Shown one piece after another: positions 50,471-59,799 of a stretch of 64,000 bases of DNA. A program made the translations under genes and the position numbers. Location of the stretch: contig CAILMI010000020.1 in NCBI GenBank assembly GCA_903835255.1, positions 1 to 64,000 of the forward strand. The letters run 5' to 3'. Source of the DNA: an uncultured Verrucomicrobia subdivision 3 bacterium. Its GTDB lineage: Bacteria > Verrucomicrobiota > Verrucomicrobiia > Limisphaerales > UBA11358. The notes beneath the pieces were generated by a model. That model was not told where the DNA came from. It worked only from the letters and a program-made list of their open reading frames with translations, and made no database searches. Within the stretch, counting starts at the first letter, position 1. Each line of letters begins with the position of its first letter.

Positions 50471-50989
50471 ATATTTTAATTCCTTACAATGGGATGTTAA
50501 TGCTTTCCGAGTTGGCGCGTCCAAAGTTTTCACTGCGGGAGTTAGAATCCAATGGCGGCTAGTAAAGTTCTCCTAGAACCTATCGTTTCGGGCTGGATCC
50601 GGCGTCGCCCATCTTCCGGCGGCTCCGCAGATTGCCAAGGATTTGCCACCCCCTGACCGCGCACTTGACATCGTCAGGTGCGCATTTCAAAATTTTGAAT
50701 AAGCAATGGCTATTTTATCCATCCCTTTTTCTTTAACCGTGTCCGCCTGCCTTCTTCGGGCCATCCAGCGGATGGCAGACGACAGCAACAACGCCTCTAT
50801 TGCTCCGGACGCGGGGCGATGACCCCGAGCGTGGCGAATGGTTGTTTACGGATCCCGTAAGACAGGAGCCGGTTGAAAAATTGACCCATCCGCGCCGGCA
50901 CAATGAATGAATGAGCCATACGCCCATCGTCCGGCCGACATAAATTCCCGCTTTTAATTTCATTCACATCTAATAAATTTATCTTACCA
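50471..50989. other. 519-bp divergent intergenic region
   Basis: Lies between the minus-strand VIT gene and a plus-strand membrane gene, so it should hold both promoters. A 38-codon frame at 50706-50822 is not convincing. No repeats of the families described here were seen. Confidence 0.35.
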
Positions 50990-51508
50990 ATGAAGCCGAT
51001 CATCAAACTCATCGCCGCCGCTTCAATTAGCAGGCCTGGCCTTTTTTTCATCAATCTGATTCTGCTGATCGTGACCTTGTTTCTGGTATACGATATTTCA
51101 GCGATGATTTTCGGCCGCAACGGAACGATCGAAGAAATTGATGATTTGACGGACAATGTCGCGACCATCATGGTCGCCTTTGGGGTGTTGATTGAAGAGC
51201 GGCACGAGATTTTAAAATTGATTGGATCCGGCAAGAAAAATCAAACCCCGGACAATTTTTCAGATATCACCACCCGCTACGGTGTCTATTTTATCGTTGT
51301 CGGACTTTTCATCGAAGTTTCCGTTGAAGCCATGAAAATCCCCATCCGATTCTCAAAAGGGGGGCTGCTCGAAGAGGTGCTGATTGCCGGAAGCGTATTG
51401 CTCTCCCTCGGCGGATTGTTAGCGAGCATCCTGTTTGCGCGTGATCTTCTTTTCCGCATCAAACCAAAACCGGCAGACATCTCATTGTCCGGAATGGAAA
51501 ACAAGTGA
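50990..51508 (+). CDS. Membrane protein of unknown function
   Basis: 172 residues with three hydrophobic helices: LFFINLILLIVTLFLVYDIS (about 18-38), YGVYFIVVGLFIEVSVEAM (about 98-118) and EVLIAGSVLLSLGGLLASIL (about 128-150). The loop after the first helix is acidic (EEIDDLTDNVATIMVAFG). Codon use is more AT-rich than most neighbours, with many AAA and ATT codons, perhaps reflecting transfer. Family not recognised. Confidence 0.65.
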   Translation: MKPIIKLIAAASISRPGLFFINLILLIVTLFLVYDISAMIFGRNGTIEEIDDLTDNVATIMVAFGVLIEERHEILKLIGSGKKNQTPDNFSDITTRYGVYFIVVGLFIEVSVEAMKIPIRFSKGGLLEEVLIAGSVLLSLGGLLASILFARDLLFRIKPKPADISLSGMENK

Positions 51509-51660
51509 TGCGCTCTTGATGATCTATCCCTCAGAATCCGGACCTGCCGGGCTGATTCCGCCGCCCTGCATCCTATAGGTCCCATTGAGCTTTCTAAGCC
51601 GCAGAATGAGCGCCCGCCCCACGGCCGCTCCCGCTTCGCCTGGGCTATGGCGCAGGAACG

Positions 51661-51774
51661 CTAGAACAGTTCTTGGCAACTGTGGGACAGGTAGGGCGCG
51701 TTTATCCGTGCGCGCGGTCGTGGTCAACCAGCACGCGTGGATTGGCAACGGCGGCGGGCAGGGGGCGGCCCTGA
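51661..51774. repeat. Dispersed intergenic repeat, family A, copy 2
   Basis: Matches 143-260: CTAGAACAGTTCTTGGCAACT, GGGACAGGTAGGGCGCG, CCGTGCGCGC-GTCGTGGTCAA, ACGCGTGG-TTGGCAA and GGCGGGCAG. It lies between the 50990 gene and the end of glnS, in a 395-bp gene-free stretch (51509-51903). Confidence 0.75.
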
Positions 51775-51903
51775 GATTTTAACCCTCAGATTAACCGTGA
51801 ACCGATTTCATAGCGGCCATCCCCAACGACCGGCTCAGCCGGGCTGGGCAGCCCGTGCGCGGCGTCTGCGGCGTTGCAAAATAATTAAATAAGATCTCTG
51901 CGG

Positions 51904-53712
51904 CTAGGGTTTGCCCGCCTGCTTGGCCCAGGTGTCTTTCAAGGTGATGGTGCGGTTGAAGACCGGTTTTCCGGGCGCGCTGTCCTTGTCGAGGGTGAAG
52001 AAGGCTAGGCGCTCAAACTGATAGCGCTCCTCCGGCGCGGCGCCGGCAAGGCTCGGCTCGCATTTGGCCGTGATCACTTCCAGCGAGTGCGGGTTCAGGA
52101 CTGTTTTGTAGTCGCGCCCGTCCAGCTCCGGCTCGGCTTCGGTGAAAAGGCGGTCATACAAGCGCACCTCCGCATCAATGGCGTGCGCGGCGCTCACCCA
52201 GTGGATCGTCCCCTTGATCTTGCGGCCGGCGGTCGCCCCGCCGCTCTTGCTCTCCAGGTCGGCGGTGCAGCGCAATTCGGTGACGTTTCCGGCCGCGTCC
52301 TTGATGACCTCGTCGCACCGGATGATGTAGGCGTACTTGAGCCGGACCTCGCCGCCCGGCTTGAGCCGGAAAAATTTCGGGGGCGGCACCTCGGCGAAAT
52401 CCTCGCGCTCGATGTACAGTTCGCGGCTGAAGGGGAGGTTCCGTTTGCCCGCGCTTTCGTCGGCGGGATGATTGACCGCCTCGAGCTCCTCGGTCTGGCC
52501 TGCGGGATAATTCGTGAGCACCACCCGGATCGGGCGCAGCACGGCGAGTCGGCGGAGGGCCCGCTGGTTAAGGTCGTCGCGGATGGCGTGTTCATAGACG
52601 GACACGTCGGTGAGGCTGATGTATTTGGTGACGCCGATGTGGTAGGCGAAGGCGCGCAGGGCCTGGGCGGTCACGCCGCGACGGCGGATGCCGCTGAGGG
52701 TGGGAAGCCGCGGATCGTCCCAGCCGGTGACCACTTTGTCATTCACCAGCTGGATGAGCTTGCGCTTGGAAACGATGGTGTGGCTGGGGATGAGCTTGGC
52801 GAATTCATATTGCCGGGGCAGGGCGCGCGGCAGGGCGAGGCTTTCCAGGATCCAGTCGTAAAGCGGGCGGTGGACTTCAAACTCCAGCGTGCAGATGCTG
52901 TGCGTGATGCCCTCGATGTAATCGCTCAGGCAATGGGCGAAATCGTACATCGGATACAGGCACCAGCGGGTGCCGGTGTGATGGTGGGCGGCGTGCTTGA
53001 TGCGGTAGAGGATCGGGTCGCGCAGCCAGAGGTTGGGCGAGGCCATGTCGATCTTGGCGCGCAGGGTGCGGGCGCCGTCAGGGAACTCGCCCGCTTTCAT
53101 GCGGGCGAACAGATCAAGGTTCTCAGCCACGGTGCGATGGCGGAAGGGGGATTCGGTGCCAGGTCGGTCCGGCGCGCCGCGGTATCCTTCCATGTCGGCG
53201 GCGGACAGGTCGCAGATAAAAGCGCGTCCTTTTTCGATCAGCTGCTGCGCGTAGGCATAGATCTGATCGAAATAATCCGAGGCATAAAACGGTTCCACGG
53301 CGGGGGAGGGGGTCCCGGTGACTGCTGGCAGATAAAAATCCGGGCTGCCTTTGGCGATGACTGTTTCCGGCGTTTTACCTTTTGGCTTCAAACCCAGTTG
53401 ATCATCCGCCCAGCCGGCGATGAGCCAGTTCACGTCCGTGCGGATGGCCTCCACATATTCGGCCTCTTCCTGGGTCGGGTTTGTGTCATCCAGCCGGAGA
53501 TTGCAGGCCCCGCCGAACTCGCGGGCGATGCCGAAGTTTAGGCAGATGCTTTTGGCATGGCCGAGATGGAGATAGCCGTTGGGCTCCGGCGGAAAGCGGG
53601 TGTGAATCTTGGGATATTTCCCCTCAGCCACGTGCGCGGCCACCAGATCGCGGATGAAATCGGAAGGCACAACGGGTTCCGGCGCGGGCGTGTTAGCATT
53701 CAAATTGCTCAT
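51904..53712 (-). CDS. glnS: Glutamine-tRNA ligase
   Basis: Class I aminoacyl-tRNA synthetase charging tRNA-Gln, 602 residues. Signature TRFPPEPNGYLHLGHAKSIC, the DDTNP motif, VSKRKL (KMSKS-like) and the C-terminal beta-barrel anticodon-binding domains with VNHPADESAGKRNLPFSREL. Start ATG 53712 (MSNLNANTPAPE) is chosen because the family domain starts about 20 residues later; the frame to 53802 is a basic leader. Having GlnRS implies direct charging rather than the GatCAB-only route. Confidence 0.96.
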   Translation of the reverse strand: MSNLNANTPAPEPVVPSDFIRDLVAAHVAEGKYPKIHTRFPPEPNGYLHLGHAKSICLNFGIAREFGGACNLRLDDTNPTQEEAEYVEAIRTDVNWLIAGWADDQLGLKPKGKTPETVIAKGSPDFYLPAVTGTPSPAVEPFYASDYFDQIYAYAQQLIEKGRAFICDLSAADMEGYRGAPDRPGTESPFRHRTVAENLDLFARMKAGEFPDGARTLRAKIDMASPNLWLRDPILYRIKHAAHHHTGTRWCLYPMYDFAHCLSDYIEGITHSICTLEFEVHRPLYDWILESLALPRALPRQYEFAKLIPSHTIVSKRKLIQLVNDKVVTGWDDPRLPTLSGIRRRGVTAQALRAFAYHIGVTKYISLTDVSVYEHAIRDDLNQRALRRLAVLRPIRVVLTNYPAGQTEELEAVNHPADESAGKRNLPFSRELYIEREDFAEVPPPKFFRLKPGGEVRLKYAYIIRCDEVIKDAAGNVTELRCTADLESKSGGATAGRKIKGTIHWVSAAHAIDAEVRLYDRLFTEAEPELDGRDYKTVLNPHSLEVITAKCEPSLAGAAPEERYQFERLAFFTLDKDSAPGKPVFNRTITLKDTWAKQAGKP

Positions 53713-54010
53713 TTGTGGCCGCAGACTACCAAAAGGACGAGGCGATGGCAAACGGAGTGCGCATCCGTTGCAGCCGGAACGCTCCCGCCGTAAAACCCGC
53801 AACTTCAGAGGGGTACCTAATTAACAGACAAGGAAATGGCCTGCATCAGTTTGAGCGTGGGAGTCGAGGGAATGAGAGTGTGAGGGGTTTGATTTTTAGC
53901 CCGTATTGAGATCGGTCGGGTCGGGTTATACGGAAGCGACGCGAACGCCGCTCTCCTGTTCGCGAAGGACTTCGGCCGCTCTCATTTGCGAGCCTTCATC
54001 CGTGCCTAGT

Positions 54011-54099
54011 AACCCGAATTCCGAAATGGGGTAGGAATGGCGCGCAGCGCTGCGCTGTCCTACCATTTTTAGCAAAGGTTCGCTTTGGAATTCGGGATT
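54011..54099. repeat. Nested palindromic element (fold-back, about 89 bp)
   Basis: Three nested symmetrical arm pairs share one centre: outer CCCGAATTCC / GGAATTCGGG (54013-54022, 54087-54096), middle GGTAGGA / TCCTACC (54030-54036, 54058-54064) and inner GCGCAGC/GCTGCGC (54042-54055). The outer arm recurs at 63745-63791. It looks like a small non-coding fold-back element, in a 605-bp gene-free region (53713-54317). Confidence 0.7.
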
Positions 54100-54317
54100 A
54101 ACCCTGCCGACCCTGTTTCATCTGTTTCGCCGCTTGTGGTGGCGCCGCGTCTCTTGTAAATTTTGGCCGTCACGTTGCCAGTTATGGCTTTTCGGTTTTT
54201 GCTGCGCGCCGGTAGTTTTATGTCGCAAATTGTCGGCAAGTTGTCAGCAAGTGTCAGACGCAGGCTTTTTTAGCCGGGCTGAATAAACGTCTAAGCCAAT
54301 AGCATCAGCAGTTTTTA

Positions 54318-54392
54318 GCCAGTTTAGCTCAGTGGTAGAGCAACGGTTTTGTAAACCGTCGGTCGTCGGTTCAAATCCGACAACTGGCTCCA
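54318..54392 (+). tRNA. tRNA-Thr(UGU)
   Basis: Acceptor GCCAGTT pairs with AACTGGC, discriminator T, encoded CCA (54390-54392). Anticodon loop TTTGTAA within ACGGT/ACCGT gives UGU. D loop (GCTCAGTGGTAGAGC) and T arm (GTCGG-TTCAAAT-CCGAC) are regular. Confidence 0.96.
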
Positions 54393-54576
54393 TTTTTTCG
54401 CGCGGTTTCGCTCCATTCCGAATCGCAATGGGGGGCGCTTTCCGGCCTCGGCTGCCCACCGACTTTGTCTCTTCCCTCTTTCTAGGTGAGGATCTCAGTC
54501 AGCTCCCGTCGTGCTGAGGGCTGTGTTTCTTCCGTTGCAGGATTGCGCTGGGGGGCGCTTGGTTTAAAGTGGCCTC

Positions 54577-54756
54577 ATGGAAATATGCGAGTCCATTCCC
54601 TGTCCCTTCTGCGGGCAAACCTCCGGGGTGATGATTGACAGCAGCGTTGCGGATCAGCGATTCACAACGGACTGCGAAGTGTGCTGCCGCCCGTTTGAAG
54701 TGACTGTGAGCTGCGAGCCGGGCGAGATTCTGAGCTTGGACGTTTCTGGCAATTAA
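54577..54756 (+). CDS. CPXCG-motif cysteine-rich small protein
   Basis: 59 residues. CPFCG at residues 9-13 and CEVCC at 33-37 form two metal-binding pairs; the rest matches the CPXCG family (FTTDCEVCCRPFEVTVSCEP). Probably a small zinc ribbon of unknown role. Followed 14 bp later by the TMEM14 gene on the same strand, probably one transcript. Confidence 0.85.
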   Translation: MEICESIPCPFCGQTSGVMIDSSVADQRFTTDCEVCCRPFEVTVSCEPGEILSLDVSGN

Positions 54757-54770
54757 GGCAGGCTGTCCCC

Positions 54771-55082
54771 ATGAATGATTTCATTACTCGGATCCTGTGG
54801 CTTTATATCCTGTTGTTGCTCGTCGGAGGATTCGTTGGATTCCTCAAGGCTAGGAGCAAGATTTCGCTGATCATGTCGGCGATCTGCGCCGGGCTGCTGG
54901 CCCTGACCACGCTGCGCGGGATTTTGGATACGGCGTTTGCCTTCAAGCTGGCCAACGTCGTCCTGGTAGTGCTGGTGCTGACCTTTACGGTGCGTCTGGC
55001 CCGGACGCGGAAATTCATGCCCAGCGGCCTGGTGCTGGCGGCGACCGTGGCGGTGCTGGCGGTGGTGAATCTAAGCCGGTAA
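54771..55082 (+). CDS. TMEM14-family membrane protein
   Basis: 103 residues, four hydrophobic helices. The family motif appears as VGGFVGFLKARSKISLIMSA; FTVRLARTRKFMPSGLVLAA matches the conserved R-x-T/R-KFMP-G loop. TMEM14 proteins are small integral membrane proteins; bacterial function is unknown. Lies downstream of the CPXCG gene. Confidence 0.85.
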   Translation: MNDFITRILWLYILLLLVGGFVGFLKARSKISLIMSAICAGLLALTTLRGILDTAFAFKLANVVLVVLVLTFTVRLARTRKFMPSGLVLAATVAVLAVVNLSR

Positions 55083-55180
55083 TCACGGATTTCATTCCCG
55101 GGGCCTAAAAATCAGTCTGCTCGGTCGGGGAAAATTCTTGCATGCGGGCTTTTGGGAGGTATGATGAACGTCCTTTTGTT

Positions 55181-55257
55181 GCACCCATAGCTCAATTGGA
55201 TAGAGCGGCTGACTACGGATCAGCAGGTTATAGGTTCAACTCCTATTGGGTGCACCA
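55181..55257 (+). tRNA. tRNA-Arg(ACG)
   Basis: Acceptor GCACCCA pairs with TGGGTGC, discriminator A, encoded CCA (55255-55257). Anticodon loop CTACGGA inside GCTGA/TCAGC gives ACG, normally read as ICG after deamination. D and T arms are regular. Confidence 0.96.
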
Positions 55258-55367
55258 CTTCAACAAAGGACTGATCCATTCACCTTCCGGAAAACTTTTC
55301 AAGCCCATTTTTATTCATCTGTGACACCACTGTATTATTTCGGATAAGAACAGCCGGACGGCTTCCC

Positions 55368-55656
55368 AACCCCGAAATAGGTAGAGGGTATCGCGCTGCG
55401 ATGCCCCCGCCCAGCAGGGCGGAACGAATGGGAATAAGACACTCGCCTTGCGATTCGATTTCCGTCGCCTGACGCTGCGCTCGGCGACGGGGACGCCGCA
55501 GCGCGGCGATCCCTACCGGTCAAAAACCGGCGCGAAAGGAACGTGTGCGGGCGTTCGTTCTGGCTGCCTTCCTGACGCCCGCTGAACCTGGGCGAGGTCA
55601 GCGCAGCGGGATAATCCTGCCCCGCAGCGCGAACTCCTGTTTCGGAGTTCGGCATT
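55368..55656 (+). repeat. Family B repeat, copy 3
   Basis: Full-length copy with the same landmark order as 25635 and 25932, including the CGCGCTGCGATGCCCC core, GCCTGACGCTGCGCTCGGCG, GGGACGCCGCAGCGCGGCG and the closing CGAACTCC/GGAGTTCG hairpin. It is more diverged in the third quarter. It fills most of the gap (55258-55762) between tRNA-Arg and the response regulator. Confidence 0.88.
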
Positions 55657-55762
55657 AAGCACCATGGGCCTTCTCCGGTTTTCGGGGAGTCGCCAGAGGG
55701 ACGGCAACAGGGAAGTCTGGGGTCGGGGCAGGGTAACTAGTGATTCCCCTAGGGGTGCGGTA

Positions 55763-56389
55763 TCAGCGCCGCAAAAATTTGGCGACGGCTTCCGTGCGGG
55801 TGCGGACCTGGAGTTTTTCGTAGATGCGCCGGATGTAGGTATGGACGGTTTCGTAGCTGATGCCGAGTTTTTCCGCGATCTCCTTGTACATGAGGCCGTG
55901 GCTCAGGTGGTCGAGCACCTGCTGTTCGCGTTCGGAGAGGTTTTCCGTGGGGTTGGCCGTCGCGGCCGTCTGCTGCAGGGACTGCACGACTTTACGGGCG
56001 ATGTGCATGGTCATGGGCGAGCCGCCCCGATGCACTTCGGTGATGGCCTCGAGCAGTTCCTTGGTGGGCGTGCGCTTAAGCATGTACCCATTGGCGCCGG
56101 CCGTGAGCGCGCTGAAGATGTTTTCCGTATCCTCGTACACGGTGAGCATCATGATCTGGGTCTGCGGCAGGATCTGTTTCAATTGGCGGACACATTCAAC
56201 GCCGTTCATCCCCGGCAGGTTGATGTCCATGAGGACAACATCGGGTCGCGCATCCGGGAGGTCCTTGACGGCGTCCTCGCCATTGGCGTAGGTGCTCACG
56301 CAGCTGAACCCTTCCGCGCGGTTGAGCACCCGGGCGAGGGTGGCGCGGAGCGGGTCGTTGTCTTCGACGATGGAGACGGAAATGGGCAT
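55763..56389 (-). CDS. NarL/LuxR-family response regulator
   Basis: 208 residues. Receiver domain with the acidic pocket SIVEDNDPLR, the phospho-acceptor Asp in DVVLMDINLPGMNGVE and the conserved Lys in GYMLKRTP; C-terminal LuxR helix-turn-helix with NLSEREQQVLDHLSHGLMYK and EIAEKLGISYETVHTYIRRI. Partner of the sensor kinase whose stop lies three bases before its start. Targets are not visible. Confidence 0.94.
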   Translation of the reverse strand: MPISVSIVEDNDPLRATLARVLNRAEGFSCVSTYANGEDAVKDLPDARPDVVLMDINLPGMNGVECVRQLKQILPQTQIMMLTVYEDTENIFSALTAGANGYMLKRTPTKELLEAITEVHRGGSPMTMHIARKVVQSLQQTAATANPTENLSEREQQVLDHLSHGLMYKEIAEKLGISYETVHTYIRRIYEKLQVRTRTEAVAKFLRR

Positions 56390-56392
56390 AGA

Positions 56393-59300
56393 TTAATGGG
56401 TTTTAAGGGGAATGGTCAGGCGCACCCGGGTGCCTCCCTGGGAGCCGGGTTCGATGGAGAAGCGGCCGCTAATTTCCTCCATGCGTTTTTTCATGTTGCG
56501 CAGTCCGTTCCGGTTTTGCGGGGCGGGGGAGCTGGCCAGGCCGCGGCCATTGTCCTCGATTTCAAACGTGAAGCCGGCCGGATCCAGGTACAGCCGGATC
56601 CAGGCTTCGGAGGCCTGCGCGTGTTTGACGACATTGTTCACGGCTTCCTTGAAGGCCAGGAAGGCATGGTGGCGGACCTCCGGCGGAAGGGGGGTGGCGG
56701 GCAGTTGGGCGGGTACTTCCGCGCGATATCGCAGACCGGCCAGCGCGAGGTATTCCTGAGCATATTTACAGGCGTAGGTGGTCAGGCCCTCCAGCGTGTC
56801 GTTGGAGGGATTGACGGCCCAGACGATTTCGTCGAGCGCGCGGGTGGTCTGCCGTGCGGTCTGGGAGATTTGCTGGGCGTGCGCCTCGATCTCGGCGGGC
56901 TGATGTTTATCGGCCTCCGCCATTTCGCCGAGCAGGGCCACCTGGGTGAGGTTGGCGCCGAGCTGATCATGCAAATCGCGCGCGATGCGGGCACGTTCCT
57001 TTTCCAGCGCCTCCTGTTCCTCGTGCAGCTGGAGTTCGCGTCTCAGTTTTTGGGTGGAGAGATAGCGGACGCCCGCGGCCACAAGCCCTGCCAGGCCTAG
57101 AAGGATTCCTGTGCGAAACCACCCCGTCTGCCAGAATTGAGGCCTGACAGTGATTTTTAGCACGCTCCCGTTTTCGTCGGACAGGCCGTCCTCATTATAG
57201 GCAACCACATGAAAGCGGTAACGGCCGGGCTCGATCCTACCGTAGTGGGCGACGCGCGAATCGCCGGCTTCGGTCCAGGCGGTTTCGCGACCTTCCAGTC
57301 GGTATTGAAAGCGCACCTTGTCCGGTGCGGAAAAATTCAGGCCGGTATAATGGATGTCCAGTTGCTCGCCGCCCGGCGGAATGACCACGGATTGGCGCCA
57401 GAACGAATTGAGCAGGTTGGTCTTTTGTTCGCGGCCCCCGATCAGGACGGACTCGATCCGAACGGTCGGCGGCTGGGAGTTGGGTTTCAGATCTGCCGGA
57501 TTGACCGAGACCAGTCCCTTGGTGGTGGAAAACCAGAGGCGGCCGTCGCCCGTGCGGCAGGCGGCGGGCTGCGAGCCGGCGGTGCATTCCCGCGTGGGCA
57601 ATCCGTCGGTTTCCACAAAGGTCCGGCAGGAGAGGGTACGTACCTTTCCTTCCGCGAAATCGTTCAGCGATTGCCTGGGGATGCGCATCAGGCCCAGGTT
57701 GGAGCCCAGCCACAAATTCCCGGCCGTGTCATCGATGAGATAGCTGATAAAGTTGCTGGCCAGGCCGTGCTCGGTGGAATAACGGCTGCCCTTGCCATTG
57801 ATAAAACGCCCCAGTCCGTGCCCGGCGGTGCCCACCCATAAAACGCCCTCCGAGTCCACGCACAGGCAGGCAATATCATCGCCGGGCAGCCCGTTTTTTT
57901 GGGCCGGATAGCCGGTGAATTTCCCGTCCCGGAACCGGTTCAGTCCGCCGTTTTCAGTGCCCACCCAGAGAGAGCCATCGGAATCCTCGGCGATGGCGCG
58001 GACGTTTTTATCCGAAAGACCGTCGCGAGGTGTGAACAGTTTCCAGTCGCGGCCGTTCTCCCGGCAGGCGAGCCCGTTTTGGGTGCCCGCCCACAGCCGC
58101 CCGCGGCGATCCTGATAGAGGGCATAAATCCACGGGCCGAGAATCTGCGAGCCCGGGGCGGATTCAAAATGGTCGTAGAGGTTGGTCCGCAATTGGAACA
58201 AGCCCTCATCGCGCGTGCCGGCCCAGACCTGCTGCTGACGGTCGGCCAACACGGTCCACGCGTTCGATCCGCGCCCCACGCCGAAATCCTGAGCGCTCCC
58301 CGGCGTCTGGCGAGTGAGGCCCTGCGCGTTGAAGGCGGTCCACAAACGGCCCTGATCATCGGCGGAGACGGATTGCGCGGACCGGGGGCTCTGTTCGCTG
58401 GCGGCGGTGAATGTTTTGCGCTTGATGCGGTTCACGCCCTCCCCATCCGTCCCCACCCAGAGGTTGCCGCTCCGGTCCATGCACAGGGATAAGACAAAAT
58501 CGGAGGAGAGGCCCTGAGCCTTGGAAATCTGCCGGCAATGGCCGTCCGGCTCAAACCAGAACACCCCGCCCCCAAGTGTGCCGACAATCAGGTTGCCCTC
58601 CGGATCTTCCACGGCCGAAGTGACGGGGCTGGAGCCCCACGGCGAGGGGCCGAAATTTTTTTCCAGCGTGGTCGTATTCCATTTCTGGACCAGGCCGTCC
58701 ATCAGGCGCCAGGTGCCGCCCTCGCGCTGGCGGGCCAGGATGAAATCAATCTCACGGGCGGGAAGACTCTGATCAATGGCCAGTGAAGGCGGGTGAAAAT
58801 TGGCTGGGCGAAAGGCGAACAGCCCGGTGGTCCGGCCCGGCTGATATTCGCTGATCCAGAGAGGTCCGTCTTTTTCAACCGCAATCCTCCGTGCTGCGGC
58901 GGGAGAGGGCAGGTGCAGGTCAAGCACCTCCATTTTTCCGTTTTGAAAACGGCCAAGGCGGGCGTCCGCCGAGTACAGCCACACGGCGCCGGTGGCGTCC
59001 TCGCCGGCCGAGGTCAGCCGTCCCTCGTGGCTGCCCTGTCCGAGGGTGAAGTTCTGGATCGCGCCCTCCGCCACCCGAGCCACGCCGCCTGAGTCGGTGC
59101 CGACCCACAAATTGGTATGGCTGTCTTCAAATAGGTGGACGATCCGGCCGCTGCCCAGGCCCGGCGCGTTGTTGTCGTCGAAACTGGAAAACCGGCTGCC
59201 GTCGAACCGCACCAATCCGTAGAGGGTCCCCATCCAGAGATAGCCGTCTCGCGTCTGGATCAGGGAAATCACCGAGCTGCCGGGCAAGCCCTCTTTGTTG

Positions 59301-59440
59301 CTCCACGCATGGATAATCAACCCCGGGCTGGATTCCGCCTCTGCGGCGGCACTTCCGGGCGCCAGGGCTAACGCCCCCCAACCCAGCAGTAGCAGCAGCA
59401 GGCGGGCAGGGCGGTTGCAGATCTGGGAATGCGTTGGCAT
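56393..59440 (-). CDS. Two-component sensor kinase with periplasmic beta-propeller (HisKA_3 type)
   Basis: 1015 residues. Signal peptide ARLLLLLLGWGALALAPGSA; then about 600 residues of propeller repeats (YLWMGTLYGLVRFDGSRFSS, LWVGTDSGGVARV, LWVGTDGEGVNRI, LWVGTENGGLNRFRDGKF, LWVGTAGHGLGRF) forming two seven-bladed propellers; a Y_Y_Y domain (RFQYRLEGRETAWTEAG...GRYRFHVVAYNEDG); a membrane helix near 780; the HisKA_3 phospho-His in RARIARDLHDQLGANLTQVA; and an HATPase domain with EAVNNVVKHA and IEDNGRGL. It is the architecture of hybrid-type carbohydrate sensors but without a fused receiver, which is the separate downstream gene. Confidence 0.94.
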   Translation of the reverse strand: MPTHSQICNRPARLLLLLLGWGALALAPGSAAAEAESSPGLIIHAWSNKEGLPGSSVISLIQTRDGYLWMGTLYGLVRFDGSRFSSFDDNNAPGLGSGRIVHLFEDSHTNLWVGTDSGGVARVAEGAIQNFTLGQGSHEGRLTSAGEDATGAVWLYSADARLGRFQNGKMEVLDLHLPSPAAARRIAVEKDGPLWISEYQPGRTTGLFAFRPANFHPPSLAIDQSLPAREIDFILARQREGGTWRLMDGLVQKWNTTTLEKNFGPSPWGSSPVTSAVEDPEGNLIVGTLGGGVFWFEPDGHCRQISKAQGLSSDFVLSLCMDRSGNLWVGTDGEGVNRIKRKTFTAASEQSPRSAQSVSADDQGRLWTAFNAQGLTRQTPGSAQDFGVGRGSNAWTVLADRQQQVWAGTRDEGLFQLRTNLYDHFESAPGSQILGPWIYALYQDRRGRLWAGTQNGLACRENGRDWKLFTPRDGLSDKNVRAIAEDSDGSLWVGTENGGLNRFRDGKFTGYPAQKNGLPGDDIACLCVDSEGVLWVGTAGHGLGRFINGKGSRYSTEHGLASNFISYLIDDTAGNLWLGSNLGLMRIPRQSLNDFAEGKVRTLSCRTFVETDGLPTRECTAGSQPAACRTGDGRLWFSTTKGLVSVNPADLKPNSQPPTVRIESVLIGGREQKTNLLNSFWRQSVVIPPGGEQLDIHYTGLNFSAPDKVRFQYRLEGRETAWTEAGDSRVAHYGRIEPGRYRFHVVAYNEDGLSDENGSVLKITVRPQFWQTGWFRTGILLGLAGLVAAGVRYLSTQKLRRELQLHEEQEALEKERARIARDLHDQLGANLTQVALLGEMAEADKHQPAEIEAHAQQISQTARQTTRALDEIVWAVNPSNDTLEGLTTYACKYAQEYLALAGLRYRAEVPAQLPATPLPPEVRHHAFLAFKEAVNNVVKHAQASEAWIRLYLDPAGFTFEIEDNGRGLASSPAPQNRNGLRNMKKRMEEISGRFSIEPGSQGGTRVRLTIPLKTH

Positions 59441-59743
59441 GGTTCGCGTGGTTTGTTATCCACATGGTCCGGCGGCAATGTAGCGAGCTCCCGAAAAAAA
59501 TGCAGCCATAATGCGAGTGGAAATTATTTTTAAAAAATCGATTGCCGCCCTGGTCGGGTTGGCTAGGGTTGCCGTGCCCAATGAGAATTGGGCGCTGGGC
59601 GGGTGCGGCGATAAATAAAACCGTGTGTCGTCGCCGCATCCGCCATCTTCTTTTCAGGGTCCCCTTTGCGATTTCACGATTCATTTCATCAGTTTCAACT
59701 TGCGCCCGGCAGTCGGGTTGTTAGAGTTCGTCCGATATTTCAT

Positions 59744-59765
59744 CCGCCGACTGCGGCGGTTTTTC
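59744..59765 (+). terminator. Hairpin plus T run in the prs leader
   Basis: CCGCCG-ACTG-CGGCGG followed by five T, ending about 35 bases before the prs start. The upstream gene points away, so there is no plus-strand gene to terminate. It could be an attenuator in the prs leader or a remnant; the rest of 59441-59799 shows no gene. Confidence 0.5.
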
Positions 59766-59799
59766 CATTTCAACCTGAAGCAATCGAATCCACTGACGC

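Noticed and set aside
52087-53541. 484-codon plus-strand frame opposite glnS
   Set aside because: Antisense shadow of glnS.
55664-57100. 478-codon plus-strand frame opposite the two-component genes
   Set aside because: Runs across two well-supported minus-strand genes and their junction; no recognisable domain.
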